A stretch of 64,000 nt of DNA from Ochotona curzoniae (lineage: Eukaryota; Chordata; Mammalia; Lagomorpha; Ochotonidae): the NCBI RefSeq assembly GCF_017591425.1, contig NW_024466599.1, forward strand, positions 22,668,001 to 22,732,000, given 5' to 3'. Below, piece by piece: positions 37,831 to 48,730 of the stretch. A program made the translations under genes and the position numbers. Within the stretch, counting starts at the first letter, position 1; each line of letters begins with the position of its first letter. The notes under the pieces are model-generated. The model had not been told where the DNA came from. It worked only from the letters and a program-made list of their open reading frames with translations, and searched no databases.

Positions 37831-37837
37831 AAAAAAA

Positions 37838-38450
37838 CCCTGAAGGGGTTTATTGTAGAGATTTGTGTTGCTTGGAAATTTATAAAAGGGTAGAATAAGT
37901 AGATTCTAGGTTGGGCCTTAGCAGATGACTCTAGAACAATAAAAAAATGACTCATTGGAGGAGCTGCCTTTGAGGCCACTAATTAAACTGAATGTGTTCA
38001 AGGTCGTTGTATCGTGGTTACACTCCAGGATTAAAGGAATCCAATATGGCTCCTGTTGCCACGACAACAGCACCCAGCCCAAGGAAGCTGGAGAGGGAAC
38101 ACCAAAGGAAGTACCATCCAGCCAAACAAAACAAATCAACATACAAGCCAAACAAAACCTACAAGCCCTCATGTTACTACAACCCGCCTGCTACAGAAAA
38201 ATAAGCAGAAGAGCAAAGAAAATCTCTCTGATCTTACTTCTACCTTCGCAAAACTCACTCATACGTATGTGGTTGGTGAAGCTCACTCCAGGATCCCCAG
38301 AGCTGTCCCAGCCTAGGAGGATTGAATTGTATTGTTCTCTGGCAATACACAAAGATTGCCTGGGTTGGGATGGGTGCGGATTCCGGTAGAGAGAACACCT
38401 CCTCATTTATCAACTGAAATAACAGACCAGTTTTCTTTTTTATTGTCATT
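37838..38450. other. Intergenic sequence, unidentified
   Basis: ORFs of 60-144 codons overlap on both strands (for example 37955-38389) but read as low-complexity and resemble no protein that I know. Confidence 0.3.
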
Positions 38451-38451
38451 T

Positions 38452-38705
38452 TTTTTTTTAAGTTTTATTTGAAAGAGAAAGCAGAGATCTGGGCTTCTCT
38501 TGTGGGGGCAGGGATCCAAGTAGTTGAGTCACCACCTGTTGCTTCCCAGGGTGCAAATTGACAGGAAAGTAGCCAAGCTTGTGGAGCTGAGGCCTGCGCA
38601 CAGGAACTGTGACGTGGGTCACGGTGTCACATCCGGTGGCCATCCCACCGCCGCCAAGGCCTGCTTCCGAACTGTTTTCGGAATATCTCAGGTGAGCTGC
38701 TGTTC
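38452..38705 (-). mobile_element. Worn CSINE fragment
   Basis: Antisense: TTTTTAAGTTTTATTTGAAAG, TTGTGGGGGCAGGGATCC, TGCTTCCCAGGGTGC. The head is unrecognisable. Confidence 0.5.
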
Positions 38706-38729
38706 TCCATCTGTTAGTCACCATGCCAA

Positions 38730-39040
38730 CTCAGGCCAGAGCCTGTGATGTAAGACCTGCTGCAGCCTGCTTTGGCGTTTCCCCTACCTGAACATGTGTC
38801 CTTTGGCTCCTGTCACTCAGGCTTTAGCTCCCTGGTCATGTTCTCTTAAGTAGCTCGCTCCTGGGCACCAGAGGAGATTGTTTCTTTCACTTCCTTAACT
38901 GTACTTCACATACTCTAAAATCATTTCTTTATAGTGTTGTTTCCCTTACATTAGAATGTACACTATATGAGGAGAGAGGCTTTATAATTCCTTTTCATTT
39001 TTTGTGTCTAAAATACAGACCAGTGCCTGACATTGTTCTT
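38730..39040 (+). mobile_element. L2-type ancient LINE 3' end
   Basis: CTCACTCCTGGGC-like text, CATTAGAATGTACACTATATG, AGGCTTTATAATTCC and ACCAGTGCCTGACAT follow the well-known L2 3' end order (AGAATGTAAGCTCC..AGTGCCTGGCAC). Confidence 0.6.
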
Positions 39041-39161
39041 CTGGTCTCTGCTCCTGGCAGGTGGAGGCAAATTGGGTGCTTGCCTTAGGTACAAAATTTC
39101 AGATTATCTCAAGAACCTCAGTATGTATGATAAGCCTATTTTAGTAAAACATTTTTTAAAA

Positions 39162-39178
39162 AGAAGAAGAAGAAGAAA
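39162..39178. repeat. Short GAA-rich run
   Basis: AAGAAGAAGAAGAAGAAAAA within AT-rich sequence. Confidence 0.7.
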
Positions 39179-39242
39179 AATCAAAAGAAGAGGCCAGTAC
39201 AGTTTGCTGTCCTGCAGCAATGAAACGATTATAAACACGCAT

Positions 39243-39500
39243 GGACTACTGACTGATGGTCAGTAGCCAAAGTTTTATTAGCAGCATCAGACTTTCATAG
39301 ACTGAGGGTCACACAGGATAAGGGAGGAGGCATTGCGCTTATCCACAGGGCCCATCAATTGTATCCACACCCTTGTTTGGAATTCTTTTGTATATCGCTC
39401 CAAGTGTTCTCATTCAGATGCTGTCCATTCAGTTCTCATCAAATGTTATCCTATCAATTGTAATCCTATGCTTGCTGTCCTTCTAGAATCACAATGTCCT
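39243..39500 (-). mobile_element. Possible LTR fragment
   Basis: Read on the minus strand it contains GCTGCTAATAAAACTTTGGC followed by a short ACTGACCATCAG terminus, as in an R-U5 region. The upstream part is not identified. Confidence 0.35.
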
Positions 39501-39534
39501 TCTACACAGCACAGTGGCATTTCATGCTAATCTT

Positions 39535-39832
39535 CTGCCTGTGGTGCTGGCATCCCATATAGGTACCCATTCACATCCTGGCTGCTCCACTTCTGATCCA
39601 GTTTCCTGTTTATAGCCTGGAAAAGCAATGGAGGATGGTCCAAGTGTTTGGGCCCCTGAGCACAGGTAGGAGACCTAGAAGTTCTTGACTCCTGGATTCT
39701 GTTAGTTTAGCTCCATTCATTGTAACTATTGAGCAGTGGACTAGAGAAAGGATGATATCTTTCTTTCTGTTATGCATTTCTCTCCCTGTAATTCTACTTT
39801 TTAAATAAAAATAAATAACTCTTTAAAAACAA
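39535..39832 (+). mobile_element. Old CSINE
   Basis: Sense: GTGGTGCTGGCATCCCATAT, CCTGGCTGCTCCACTTC, GGAGGATGGTCCAAGTG, tail AAATAAAAATAAATAACTC. The head is partial. Confidence 0.75.
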
Positions 39833-39837
39833 CATAA

Positions 39838-40160
39838 AGGACCCAACGTGGTAATCCAGTGGCTGAAGTCCCCGCCTTGCATGCTCTGGGATCCCATACG
39901 GGTGCCAGTTCTAATCCCAGCAGCACTGCTTCCCATCCAACTCCCTGCTTCTGGCTTGGAAAAGCAGTCCTTACAGCCCAAAGTTTTGGGACCCAGCACC
40001 TGCGTGGGAGACCCGAAAGAGGTGCCTGGCTCCTGGCTTTGCATCAGTGCAGCTCTAGCTGTTACGGTCATTAAGGGAGTGAATCAGTGCATGGAAGATC
40101 TTCCTCTCTGTCTTTCCAACTTTAAAATGAAATGAAATAAAATTAAATTAATTTTTCCAA
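39838..40160 (+). mobile_element. CSINE
   Basis: Sense: AGGACCCAACGTGGTAATCC head, GGGATCCCATACGGG, GTTCTAATCCC, and an AATGAAATGAAATAAAATT tail. It directly follows the tail of the preceding SINE. Confidence 0.85.
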
Positions 40161-40533
40161 AAAAAAAGCAACAAATCATTTATGAAAAATATATCAAAAC
40201 TTTAAGTTAAAATGTGATCTACACTTGCATTGGCCTGTTGAACATTTTTCACACTTGTCCCTTCTTTGTTTCTGACAGAATTTCATACAGAAGAGCAGGG
40301 AGCTGGCCTACAGACCATATTTTACATGCACAGACTTTAGAGATAATATATTAGGAGTTTGCTTTCAGCCTAGCTGTTAAGAAAGCCAGTTAGAATGCTC
40401 TAGCATTGCAGTAAGGCACGTTCTGGGGGACAGTAGTAATGGGGTGAGGACCCCCGCCACCCATACAAGACTGAGGCCGTTACTGGCTTCTCTGCATTTG
40501 GAGTGTTGCAGCCACTCGACCACTGAAACAGAA
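40161..40533. other. Intergenic unique sequence
   Basis: No recognised element. Confidence 0.35.
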
Positions 40534-40947
40534 TGTTACATCCACCAGTGACAGTCACAACAAAGTTTTATTATGAGGTAAGGCAACCAACTGACTGACC
40601 AACTGGTGGCCCCGAACAGCACATTCACAAGGTTTTTATACTGGCAGTTCTCAGTAGCTTGAAAAGGGACAATCCACAATACCCTGCAAGGTGAGGGGGA
40701 AATACCACACATTCCCTACCTATCTCGGCTGGACAGCCCCTGCCTGGCTATTCTTTGGTCCAGCAGTTAAGGTAACCACCCACTTAATGACTTGGAGCCA
40801 CCTGTGAGATAACCAGACTTGGGTCTTGATTCATGATAATTGGGGCCCATTGGTGCTAAAGGTCACATAGGCCATTTGGCCTGCAAGCTCACACAGTTTC
40901 TTAGTAGCAGTGAGCCACGTTTACTCCATTTTGTTTTCAGTTCTACA
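40534..40947 (-). mobile_element. Solo LTR of an endogenous retrovirus-like element
   Basis: About 414 bp starting TG and ending CA. On the minus strand a TATAAAAA box (complement near 40636-40643) is followed about 70 bases later by AATAAAACTTTG (complement near 40560-40572) and then a short U5-like end. That is the order of promoter, R and poly(A) signal in an LTR. No viral coding sequence flanks it. No clear 4-6 bp target duplication was seen, so the exact ends are provisional. Confidence 0.55.
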
Positions 40948-41039
40948 GGAGAAGGAAGCAGCGTATGGGAACTTTCTCTCTCACTTGCTCTCTTTCTCTG
41001 TTTCTCTGCATCTCACATAAATAATACGTAAAGAAATAA

Positions 41040-41305
41040 AAGGCCGGCATTGAGGTCTGGGGTAAAGCGACCGCCTGCTCAACTTGCGTTCTGATGAGTG
41101 CTGCTTCTAACCCCCACTGCTTCTCGTATAATCCAGCTCTGCTGATAGACTGGGAAAGCTGTGGGAGATAAAACAAGTGCTTTGGGTGCCTGCCACCCAT
41201 GTTGGACACTGGATGGAGTTCCAAACTCCTGATTTTAGCTAGGCCTAACACCGGCTGTTAAGGCCATTTTGATAGTGAACCATTGGATGGACAATAGCTC
41301 TCCTT
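41040..41305 (+). mobile_element. Old CSINE
   Basis: Sense: AGGCCGGCATTGAGGTC head, TCTGATGAGTGCTGC, ACTGGGAAAGCTG, GATAGTGAACCATTGGATGG. Confidence 0.65.
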
Positions 41306-41306
41306 T

Positions 41307-41632
41307 GGGCCAGGCCCGGTGGCCTAGCAGCTAAAGTCCTCACCTTGAACGCACCGGGATCCCATATGGGTCCCAGTTCTAATCCTGGCAGCCCCGCATC
41401 CCATCCAGTTCCCTGCTTGTGGCCTGGAAAAGCAGTTAAGGATGGCCCAAAGTCTTGGGACCCTGCACCTGCATGGGAGATCCAGAAGAGGCTCCAGGCT
41501 CCTGGCTTTGGATTGGTTCAGCTCTGGTCATTGCGGTCACTTGGGGAGGGAATCATCAGATGGAAGATAATCCTCTCTGTGTATCTACCTTTTCAAGAAA
41601 AATAAATACATCTTAAGGAAAAAAAAAGCTAT
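41307..41632 (+). mobile_element. CSINE
   Basis: Sense: TGGGCCAGGCCCGGTGGCC head, GGGATCCCATATGGG, GTTCTAATCC, and a tail AATAAATACATCTT with A run. Confidence 0.87.
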
Positions 41633-41859
41633 TCCGCTAATGTTCGTTTTCACATAATTTTTTTTTTAAAAAAGGAAAAGAAAAAAAAACTAAGTCTTGC
41701 GGTAAGATGAAATTTATCTGGCTCATTATTTTGGCAGTGTTTTAAATTTTGTTGCTGGGGTACCTATCTTACCTACGTTTACCTTGTTCTTTCCACAGCA
41801 GCCGGAGTGGTCTGCCTGAAGGCAAATCAGACACGTGTCACTCCTTTAATATCAAGTCC

Positions 41860-42660
41860 AGTATTTCTAGCATGGTCTACACCCACAAGTTGCTATAGGA
41901 GCTGCCTCCTGCTCTGTTTGAACATTCAAGTTATATGTAATCCATAGCATTCCACCTCTGGCCCCAAGGTTAAGGTCCATTTCACAGTACACATTGCATG
42001 CATTCCATTCCCAATAGTCTCAAAAGTTTTAACTCTTCCAGCACTGCTCACAATTCCAGATCCAGGGAGTCATCTGAGACTCAAGGCAGATCTTTCCAGC
42101 TGTGAACTCCTGTAAAATAATGATAATAATAGTAATAAAATTACCCACTTTCAAGAGGTGGTTGTTGGAACAGGCCTTGAATAAACAAAAGCAAATAGAA
42201 AGGAGCCATCAGCGCAAGCGAGACAGGAACCCAGCAGCGCAAATGTTAAATGCTAAAGTTCCAAGTTCAGCGTCTTACCCGCACTGTGGGAAGACGTGAG
42301 TCCCCAAGCCTGGGGCAGCCCCCGTCCTCCGGCATGGCTGGCAACTGCACAGGGCTGCTTCCTCAGGCTGCATGCTGACGAGAACATTTCTGCATGGGCA
42401 CTGGTCCTGCTGCATCTCTGGGAACTCTGCTTTGGCTCCATCCCCACTATGCAGTGCAGCATGGCGCATGTCTTTTTGACCTCCGGAGAATCTCTGTGAA
42501 AACTGCCGTAACTCCTGCAGTCTGCCAGCACCAGCCTGTCTTTACCAACCTGAACTGCAGTCATAACTGTGAAGAACTTTTCCAGAAAGTCAGAATCCCA
42601 AAGCCGCATGGTGCTTTAAACAAATTGGTACTTCCAGGGCCTCTTAAAGCTTTTTGTTTC
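41860..42660 (-). mobile_element. Ancient MaLR-type retroelement internal region
   Basis: Antisense landmarks: CCCCAAGGTTAAGGTCC, ATTGCATGCATTCC, AATAGTCTCAAAAGTTTTAA, CATCTGAGACTCAAGGCAG, CAGCTGTGAACTCCTG, and AACCCAGCAGCGCAAATG. This is the order of the internal sequence of mammalian MaLR elements as I remember it. It is badly decayed; the ORFs across it (for example 42253-42609) are not functional genes. Confidence 0.6.
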
Positions 42661-42683
42661 TTTGTTTCTAAAAGTTGTTTATG

Positions 42684-42925
42684 GGCCCAGTACAGTAGCC
42701 TAGCTGCTAAAGACCTTGCCTTGCATACACCAGGATCCCTTATAGGTGCCAGTTCTAATCCTGGCAGCCCTGTTTCCCTTCCAGTTCCCTGCTTGTGGCC
42801 TGGGAAAGCAGTCAAAGATGGCCCAAAGCCTTGAGACCCTTCACCCGCATGGGAGACCCGGAAGAGGCTCCTGGCTTCAGATCACCTCAGCTTTGGCCAT
42901 TGTGGCCACTTGGGGAGTGAATCAA
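42684..42925 (+). mobile_element. CSINE lacking its 3' end
   Basis: Sense: GGGCCCAGTACAGTAGCC head to CTTGGGGAGTGAATCAAGG, where it stops. The pyrimidine-rich segment and tail are absent. Confidence 0.82.
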
Positions 42926-43014
42926 GGAATTTTAACACTTTCCTAGTAACAACAAATGGTGTTTCCGAGTTTCTTTTCTTCTAAGTGTGAATCCTTAAAA
43001 TTTTGGGGGGTGTC

Positions 43015-43329
43015 GGGCCCGGCGCGGTGGCGCAAGTGGTTAAAGGTCCTCGCCTTGCACGCCCGGGATCCCATATGGGCGCCAGTTCTAATCCCAGCAG
43101 CCCTGCTTCCCTTCCAGCTCCCTGCCTGTGGCCTGGGAAAGCAGTCGAGGACGGCCCAAAGCTTTGGGAACCTGCACCCGCGTGGGAGACCCGAAAGAGG
43201 CTCCTGGCTTCAGATCGGCATAGTATCGGCCCGTTGTGCTCACTTGGGGAGTGAATCATCTGTCTCTCCTCTCTGTATATCCGCCTTTCCAATGAAAAAA
43301 TAATAAAAATAAATCTTAAAAAAAAAAAA
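43015..43329 (+). mobile_element. Young CSINE
   Basis: Sense near-consensus copy: GGGCCCGGCGCGGTGGCGC head, GGATCCCATATGGGC, CTCTGTATATCCGCC. It lacks the GGATGGAAGATCTTCC segment after GTGAATCATC, an internal deletion of about 25 bp. Similar TTGGGGGGTGT and TTGGGGGGATGT motifs flank it. Confidence 0.9.
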
Positions 43330-43349
43330 TTGGGGGGATGTTAAATTGG

Positions 43350-44290
43350 GGCTAAAAATGTAGAGCATGAAATTCACCATCTTAACCTTACCAAAATGAA
43401 ATAGAAGTTAGTTTTAGGACAGTTTTAGGTCTATAGGAAATTAGCACTGAGATTTCCCACATGCCTTCTCCCTTGCTCTGGCTTATTTCCATTCTGCATC
43501 AATGTGGTTTATTTGTTGCAAAAAATAAAACCAACATTGATACATCTGATTCACTCAAATCCACAGTTTACCTTAAGTATCTGTCTTTCTTTAACTCAGT
43601 TGGATTGCTGACAAACTGAGGCATGCCAAGTACACATAATATTATAGTGTCACATAGAATAGGTTCTGCTCTAACTCTCTCCTCTTACTCACCAACCCTC
43701 CGCCGCTGCACCCATGGTATCCAGAGTTTTTATTGTCTCCATTGTTTGGCCTCTTCCAGAATGTCTTGTGGTTGAAGTCACTCAACATATAGTCTTTACA
43801 CATCACTTTCTTCATTAAGAAACACACATTCAAGTTTCCTCCATCTCTTTCATAATTTGGTAACTCACTACTTTTTTACCATCAAACAGTATTCCATTGT
43901 TTGGATGTACCAAATTTTGTTTATTCAGTCTTCCAGTAAAAGTCATCAGAGTTACTCCAAAGTAACTTTGTCTAGTAAAGTTACATTGTAGTTTTGGGTG
44001 ACCAAGAACAAAGCTGCCATAAATATTCTCAGGCAATTTTTTTGTAGACCTAAGTTTTCAATTCAAATGGACGTTGAAGTGTGATTTCTGCATTGTGTGG
44101 TAAGACTGTGTTTAGCTTTACAAGATATGGCCAAGTAGTGTTGTCATGTGGGTTTACCATGTTGAGGTCTCACCAGCAGTGAATGAGTGAGAGTTCCTGT
44201 CGCTCCACATTGTTGGCAGCGTCTGCTCTCTGGAGGCGGGAAGGGAGACTCCCACGGGGCTTGAACTGCAATTCTGCAGCTTTTAGTGCA
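43350..44290 (-). mobile_element. Ancient L1 3' region, antisense, first segment
   Basis: AGTATTCCATTGTTTGGATG, ACCAAATTTTGTTTATTC and GTCTCACCAGCAGTGAATG are well-known antisense landmarks of old mammalian L1 (L1M type). ORFs on both strands are remnants or chance. Confidence 0.65.
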
Positions 44291-44717
44291 TCACATTGTC
44301 TTGTTGCTGTCGCCGTTATCCATCCACTGAACACTTTTGATTTGCAAAGTGAAAACTCTGTACCTACTAAAAAATAGCTCTATTCTTCCTTCCCATTACC
44401 CTGGTAGTCAGTATTCCCAGACACTGTGGGATCTATGCCATGTCTCTTTTCATGTCTGGCTTATTTCACTTTCATTATCTTCAAGGTACTTCTGTGTTGT
44501 AGCATGTGTCAGACTTTTCCTTTTTAAGGTCTCCAGCACTGTCATTTGCTTGTCCGTCATCCATTGATGGACACTGAATTGCCTTCACATACTAGCCATG
44601 ATGAATAATGCTGCTTGGGTCTACAAACCTCTTTGAATCCTGGCTTTCAGTTCTTTGGAGTGTGTACCAGGAGTGGAATTGTAAGATCATATGGCAATTT
44701 TATTTTTAATGTTTTCA
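44291..44717 (-). mobile_element. Ancient L1 3' region, antisense, second segment
   Basis: GTGAAAACTCTGTACC, GTCTGGCTTATTTCAC, TTGTAGCATGTGTCAGAC, TTGATGGACACTGAATTGCC and GATGAATAATGCTGC repeat part of the L1M order already passed upstream. This is therefore a second fragment and not a continuation. Confidence 0.65.
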
Positions 44718-44960
44718 GGGGCCAGCATTGTGGTTTAGCATGTTAATCCACCTTCCCACATCACAGTGCAGGTTCTAGTTCTGGTGCTACTTGACTTCCA
44801 TCCAGTATTCCCTCTTGCGCACGGGAAGGCGGTGGATGATGGCCCAAATCTCCTACTCACTTAGACTCAGATGAATGTCCTGGCTCTTGGGTCAGATGTG
44901 GCTGTTGAGGCCATCTGGAGATTGATCCAGCAGCAGGTGAAGATCAGTGTTTGTGTATTG
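44718..44960 (+). mobile_element. Old CSINE
   Basis: Sense: GGGGCCAGCATTGTGGTTTAGC head, GGATGATGGCCCAAATC, ATCCAGCAGCAGG. The tail was lost at the junction with an inverted old copy. Confidence 0.65.
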
Positions 44961-45190
44961 TATGTGTGTGTGCACGCGCATCAGGGCTGGGCCAGGGTGA
45001 AGCCAGAAATTCACAGTGTAAACCATGTGGCAGGGACCCAGGCTCCTGAGCCGTCGTCATCACTTTCCTTCCAGGGTATCGTTAGCAAGAAGCTGGCTAA
45101 ATAGCTGGGGAAGCAGGACACGAACTAGGCACTTTGATAAGGAGATGAAGATGTCCTGTTTGGCGACAGCTGCTCTGCCACCTTCCTTGA
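44961..45190 (-). mobile_element. Old CSINE fragment
   Basis: Antisense: GGGCTGGGCCAGGGTGAAGCC, TTTCCTTCCAGGG, CACGAACTAGGCAC. It abuts a sense copy tail to tail. Confidence 0.55.
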
Positions 45191-45984
45191 CACAGTGAAT
45201 TACTGATATATTTATATACTGGCCCAATAGAAGAAATTCCTAGGAGACTGCCCTTTCCATTAAAAATAACTTCTTCTATTTTCTTTTATTATTATTTTTT
45301 TCCTTTGGGACAAATTTGCCTGTAAACTTCAACAGAGAGATTAATTAATATGGGCACTAGGGTGATGATTTCTAATTTATTTTGAGTTTGGGAATTAATG
45401 CTCATTGTCTGTTGAAAAGGCTAATCAGTCCTCATGATCCTCTAGCATCTGTTCAGTGCAGTGTACAATGCGGCTCAATTCTGTGTGTGTGTGTGTGCAC
45501 ACGCACATGTGTGCGCCTTGGTGAGCTTCACTGGTGTGGTCTCAGTGCACCATGGTGTGGCCTCTGCTGCCTTGTCAGTGTTTCTTGGCTCTTCATGGGT
45601 AGTGTTTGATCTGTATCTCCAAGCTTAGTTACGCCTCACCATCGCCGTCCCTCCCCTTGGCTGCATAGCTCCAAGTGCAGCTTCTTCCTGCTTAGCCCTC
45701 CCTCTGTCGGTCAAGGTGACAGTGCCAGGGCAGCTTGAGGCCTCAGCTTCTGCTGCTTGTTCCAGCCACCTGCCTCCTAATGGTGTTGCACCAGGTGGAT
45801 GGGGCGTAGTGGCTTAGAAATGACTTTGTCCTGTGCTTTATTTCCTCTTCTCGTCTTGTTGCAGGTACTTTACTATCTCCATAACTTCCTATGTTTCACT
45901 GCACAATGGTGAGTGTGAATGTCTTTGACTTAGCAGGAAAGCATCCAGTCTACTGCTGCTTGGTATAATGTTAGCTGTAAGGTT
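45191..45984. other. Intergenic sequence
   Basis: No recognised element. It contains a short GT/CA tract at about 45482-45505. Confidence 0.35.
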
Positions 45985-46318
45985 TTTTTGTTTTAGTTAT
46001 TTATTTTTTCAATTTTATTGGAAAGCAGATTTAACAGAGGAGAGACAAAGAGAAAGATATTCTAACTGCTGGTTCATTCCCTAAGTGGCCACAATGGCCG
46101 GAGCTGAGCCCATCTGAAGCCAGGAGCCAGAAGCCTTTTCAGGGACTCCCAGTTGGGTGCAAGATTATAAGACTTTGGGCTGTCCTTGACTGCTTTCCCA
46201 GGCCACAAGCAGGGAGCTGGAAGCAGTAGAGGCAGTTGGAACACAAACTGGCACTCATGTAGGATCCCAGTGTGTGCAGGGCGAAGTTTTAGCCATGGAA
46301 CCATTGCACCAGGCCCAG
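45985..46318 (-). mobile_element. CSINE
   Basis: Antisense: TTATTGGAAAGCAG, CTGCTGGTTCATTCCC, CTGCTTTCCCAGGCCAC, ATGTAGGATCCCAG, and a head ending GCACCAGGCCCA. Confidence 0.87.
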
Positions 46319-46324
46319 CTGTGT

Positions 46325-46470
46325 TTTGATAATGATTTTTTATCAAGTCGAGGTTTTTGCTTTTAATTTTAAATTCGTTGAGAGTTGTTTTCTTTCCGCC
46401 CATGTAAGTGTTGGATTTTGTCGAATGTTTTTCTGCATTCATCAGACCTGCTTTCTGAGTTCACATTTCT
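46325..46470 (-). mobile_element. Possible ancient L1 ORF2 fragment
   Basis: TGTTGGATTTTGTCGAATG followed by TTTTTCTGCATTCATCAG is an antisense landmark of old L1 ORF2. Only a short piece is recognisable. Confidence 0.45.
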
Positions 46471-47189
46471 GAGTCTAGCAAATTCCTCATTTCATAGTGA
46501 TTGTCACGGTGAAGGAATTTCTGCTTTCTTTAGGTCATCTCCATCTGTACCCCAAATGGTTTGCCTGGAGGCCTTCAAGGGCCGTCACTTCAACACAGAT
46601 CAGTCCATGTCTCACGGTGGCTACTTGCTGGCAGCAGCATGCAGAAAGACATCAGCAACGCAGTGGATAATGAACTTCAAGTCTGGCTTGAATTTCATTT
46701 TCAATTTCATTTTTGCTTTCGCTTCCATTCAAGGTTCTGAACCTCTGCACTGCCATCTCCGAGGCCTCGGGAGGACAGTCATCGGCGACCAGTTAAATGA
46801 AGGTGTTCTTCACAACACTTGGGCAGGATTCTGTGCTTCTTCAAGGAGGAAACATAGGATTCTTTATAAGAGATCTTAGAGCTTTTGAAATGTTAGCATG
46901 TATTTTAAATGTCCCAAGAAGGGAAGTGAAGGGGGAGTTGTTTCCCAGATTTATTTGATGATCAAAATATTTTCAGAGACTCTTCCAGGTAAAATGCTTT
47001 GGAAAATGTTATTCTACTTGTGAACACAATCTAAACTTATATTTCTCTGACCAAAAAAAGTAACACAAACTAACTGAAAGTGTAGTGAAATAGCTCAAGT
47101 TTTATAGTGCAGCATTACAGTACAATTGAATTTAGTGTCCAGGTCTGGTGTGTTTTCCCTCTCAGTATGATGGGAGGCTTGATCTGTGC
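46471..47189. other. Intergenic unique sequence
   Basis: A 164-codon ORF (46385-46879) spans this region but begins in the L1 fragment and resembles no protein that I know. I treat it as chance. Confidence 0.35.
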
Positions 47190-47450
47190 TAAGGACTGTT
47201 TCAGAGAGACAGAGTTTTTTACCTTCTGGTTTACTCCCCAGATGGCTGCAGCGGCTGCGCCTGGTGCTGCAGCTGCGCCAAGCCTGAGCCAGGAGCCTGA
47301 CATACTTTCCTGGCCTTCGACATGGGTGGCAGAGATGGAAGTGTCTGGGCTTTCCCACATGCATTAGCAGCAGGGTGCTGGATAGGAAGTGGAGCACCCG
47401 GGACTTGAACTAGTGCTCTGATATGGGATGTATGGGATGACTGGAATCGC
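47190..47450 (-). mobile_element. Old CSINE
   Basis: Antisense: CTTCTGGTTTACTCCCC, AGATGGCTGCAGCGGC, TTTCCCACATGC, GGAAGTGGAGCACCCGGGAC. Confidence 0.6.
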
Positions 47451-47504
47451 AAGTTGCTCCTAAACCTGCTGTTCCACAACAGGCTCCCTGATTTTATATA
47501 TATA

Positions 47505-47835
47505 TGTGAAAGATTTATTTATTTTTGTTAGAAAGTCAGATGTACAGAGAGGAGGACATTCAGAGAGAAAGATCTTGTGTCTGCTGAATCACTCCCAAAT
47601 TGACTCAATGGTTGGAGCTGAGCCGATCCAAAGCCAGGAGTCAGGAGCTTCTTCCGGGTCTCACACACGGGTGCAGGGTCCCAAGGCTTTGGGCCGTCTT
47701 TGACTGCTTTCCCGGGCCACAAGCAGGGAGCTGGATGGGAAGCGTGGCTGCCGGGATTAGAACCGGCACTCAGAAGTGATCCAGGTGTGTGCAAGGTGAA
47801 GACTTTAGCTGCAAGGCTACTGCACCAGGGCCAAG
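47505..47835 (-). mobile_element. CSINE
   Basis: Antisense: GATTTATTTATTTTTGTTAG, CTGCTGAATCACTCCC, CTGCTTTCCCGGGCCAC, GGGATTAGAACCGGC, and a head ending GCACCAGGGCC. Confidence 0.88.
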
Positions 47836-47839
47836 GTAA

Positions 47840-48080
47840 TTTCTTCAGGGGGAGAGAGAAAGGTAGAGAGGGGAGAGAGAGAGAAGCGTTAGTGCTCAGA
47901 CCTGTTGGCTCAACCCCTAAATCTCTGAGACAGGAACTCAATGCAGGCACTCTGTTGATGATAAGAATCCAATGATTTGAGCCTTCAGTGCTGCCTCGCA
48001 GGGTGCATATTAGCAGTCAGCTGGAAGAGTGAGTGGAGCCAGATTTAACGAAGGCCCTGCAGTATGTGATGCTGGCATCC
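47840..48080 (-). mobile_element. Worn CSINE
   Basis: Antisense: GAGAGAGAAAGGTAGAG, CTGTTGGCTCAACCCC, CGCAGGGTGCATATTAGC, GATGCTGGCATCC. Confidence 0.5.
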
Positions 48081-48254
48081 TGAGCTGAACGTTACCCGCT
48101 GTCAAATGCCACTGCCATAGATTTGTATACATATATGTTCTAAGTGTATATATTCTTGATATACACATATATATCTCGAGAAACAGGGTGAGCTTCTGGT
48201 TGATTCTTTGACTCTCCAACTGCCTGCAATGCGACAGTGATTAGATTAGGAATT

Positions 48255-48510
48255 TTCATCTTTGTTTCAATAGGAGAGGAAGACAGTATGAGGGAGAAAG
48301 AGAGAGCTCTTCCATCTTCTAGCTCACTACCTAGACGCCTGCAACAGCTGGGTAGTTCTGCCCCTGGCCAGGGATCTAGAACCCCACTCCGGGTCTTCCA
48401 AATGGGGGGGCGTGGGCAGGTGCCTGAGCTGTCACATGCTACCTGCTAGGAAGTGTAAGCCGGAAGCTGGAACCATGGGCCGAGCTGGGACTGGAGCCAG
48501 AGTATGCAGC
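48255..48510 (-). mobile_element. Worn CSINE
   Basis: Antisense: GAGAGCTCTTCCATCTTC, TAGCTCACTACC, CGGGTCTTCCAAATGG, AGCCGGAAGCTGGAACC. Confidence 0.5.
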
Positions 48511-48614
48511 GTTAAAAGTCCTTTCCAAGATAGTTTCCAAAACATACAGTTCTGCATTTTCATTACTTTGCGGGAAGCTACACATGCTAAAACGACCTGA
48601 TACACACATGTATT

Positions 48615-48730
48615 ACACATATACGTCAGATCCCTGCTTTTGATGTTGTACTACATTGATGTGACATGTAGCTATTGAAGGAAACGGGGTGAAGGTCAAG
48701 TTGGACCTCCGGGAACCATCTCGGGGGAAT
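48615..48730 (+). mobile_element. Possible ancient L1-type fragment
   Basis: GATGTGACATGTAGC, TTGAAGGAAACGGGGTGAAGG and TTGGACCTCCGGG resemble the 3' end of old LINE-1 type elements. Short and weak. Confidence 0.3.

Noticed and set aside
37955..38389. 144-codon + strand ORF near the tandem-repeat element
   Set aside because: Overlaps ORFs in all other frames, rich in Lys/Gln/Thr low-complexity text (CCAAACAAAACAAATC-like DNA), no recognisable domain.
45482..45505. Z-DNA-forming GT/CA tract as a regulatory element
   Set aside because: Only a short tract in ordinary intergenic sequence; nothing links it to a promoter.
46385..46879. 164-codon + strand ORF
   Set aside because: Begins in an antisense L1 remnant; composition and flanks do not suggest an exon or retrocopy.
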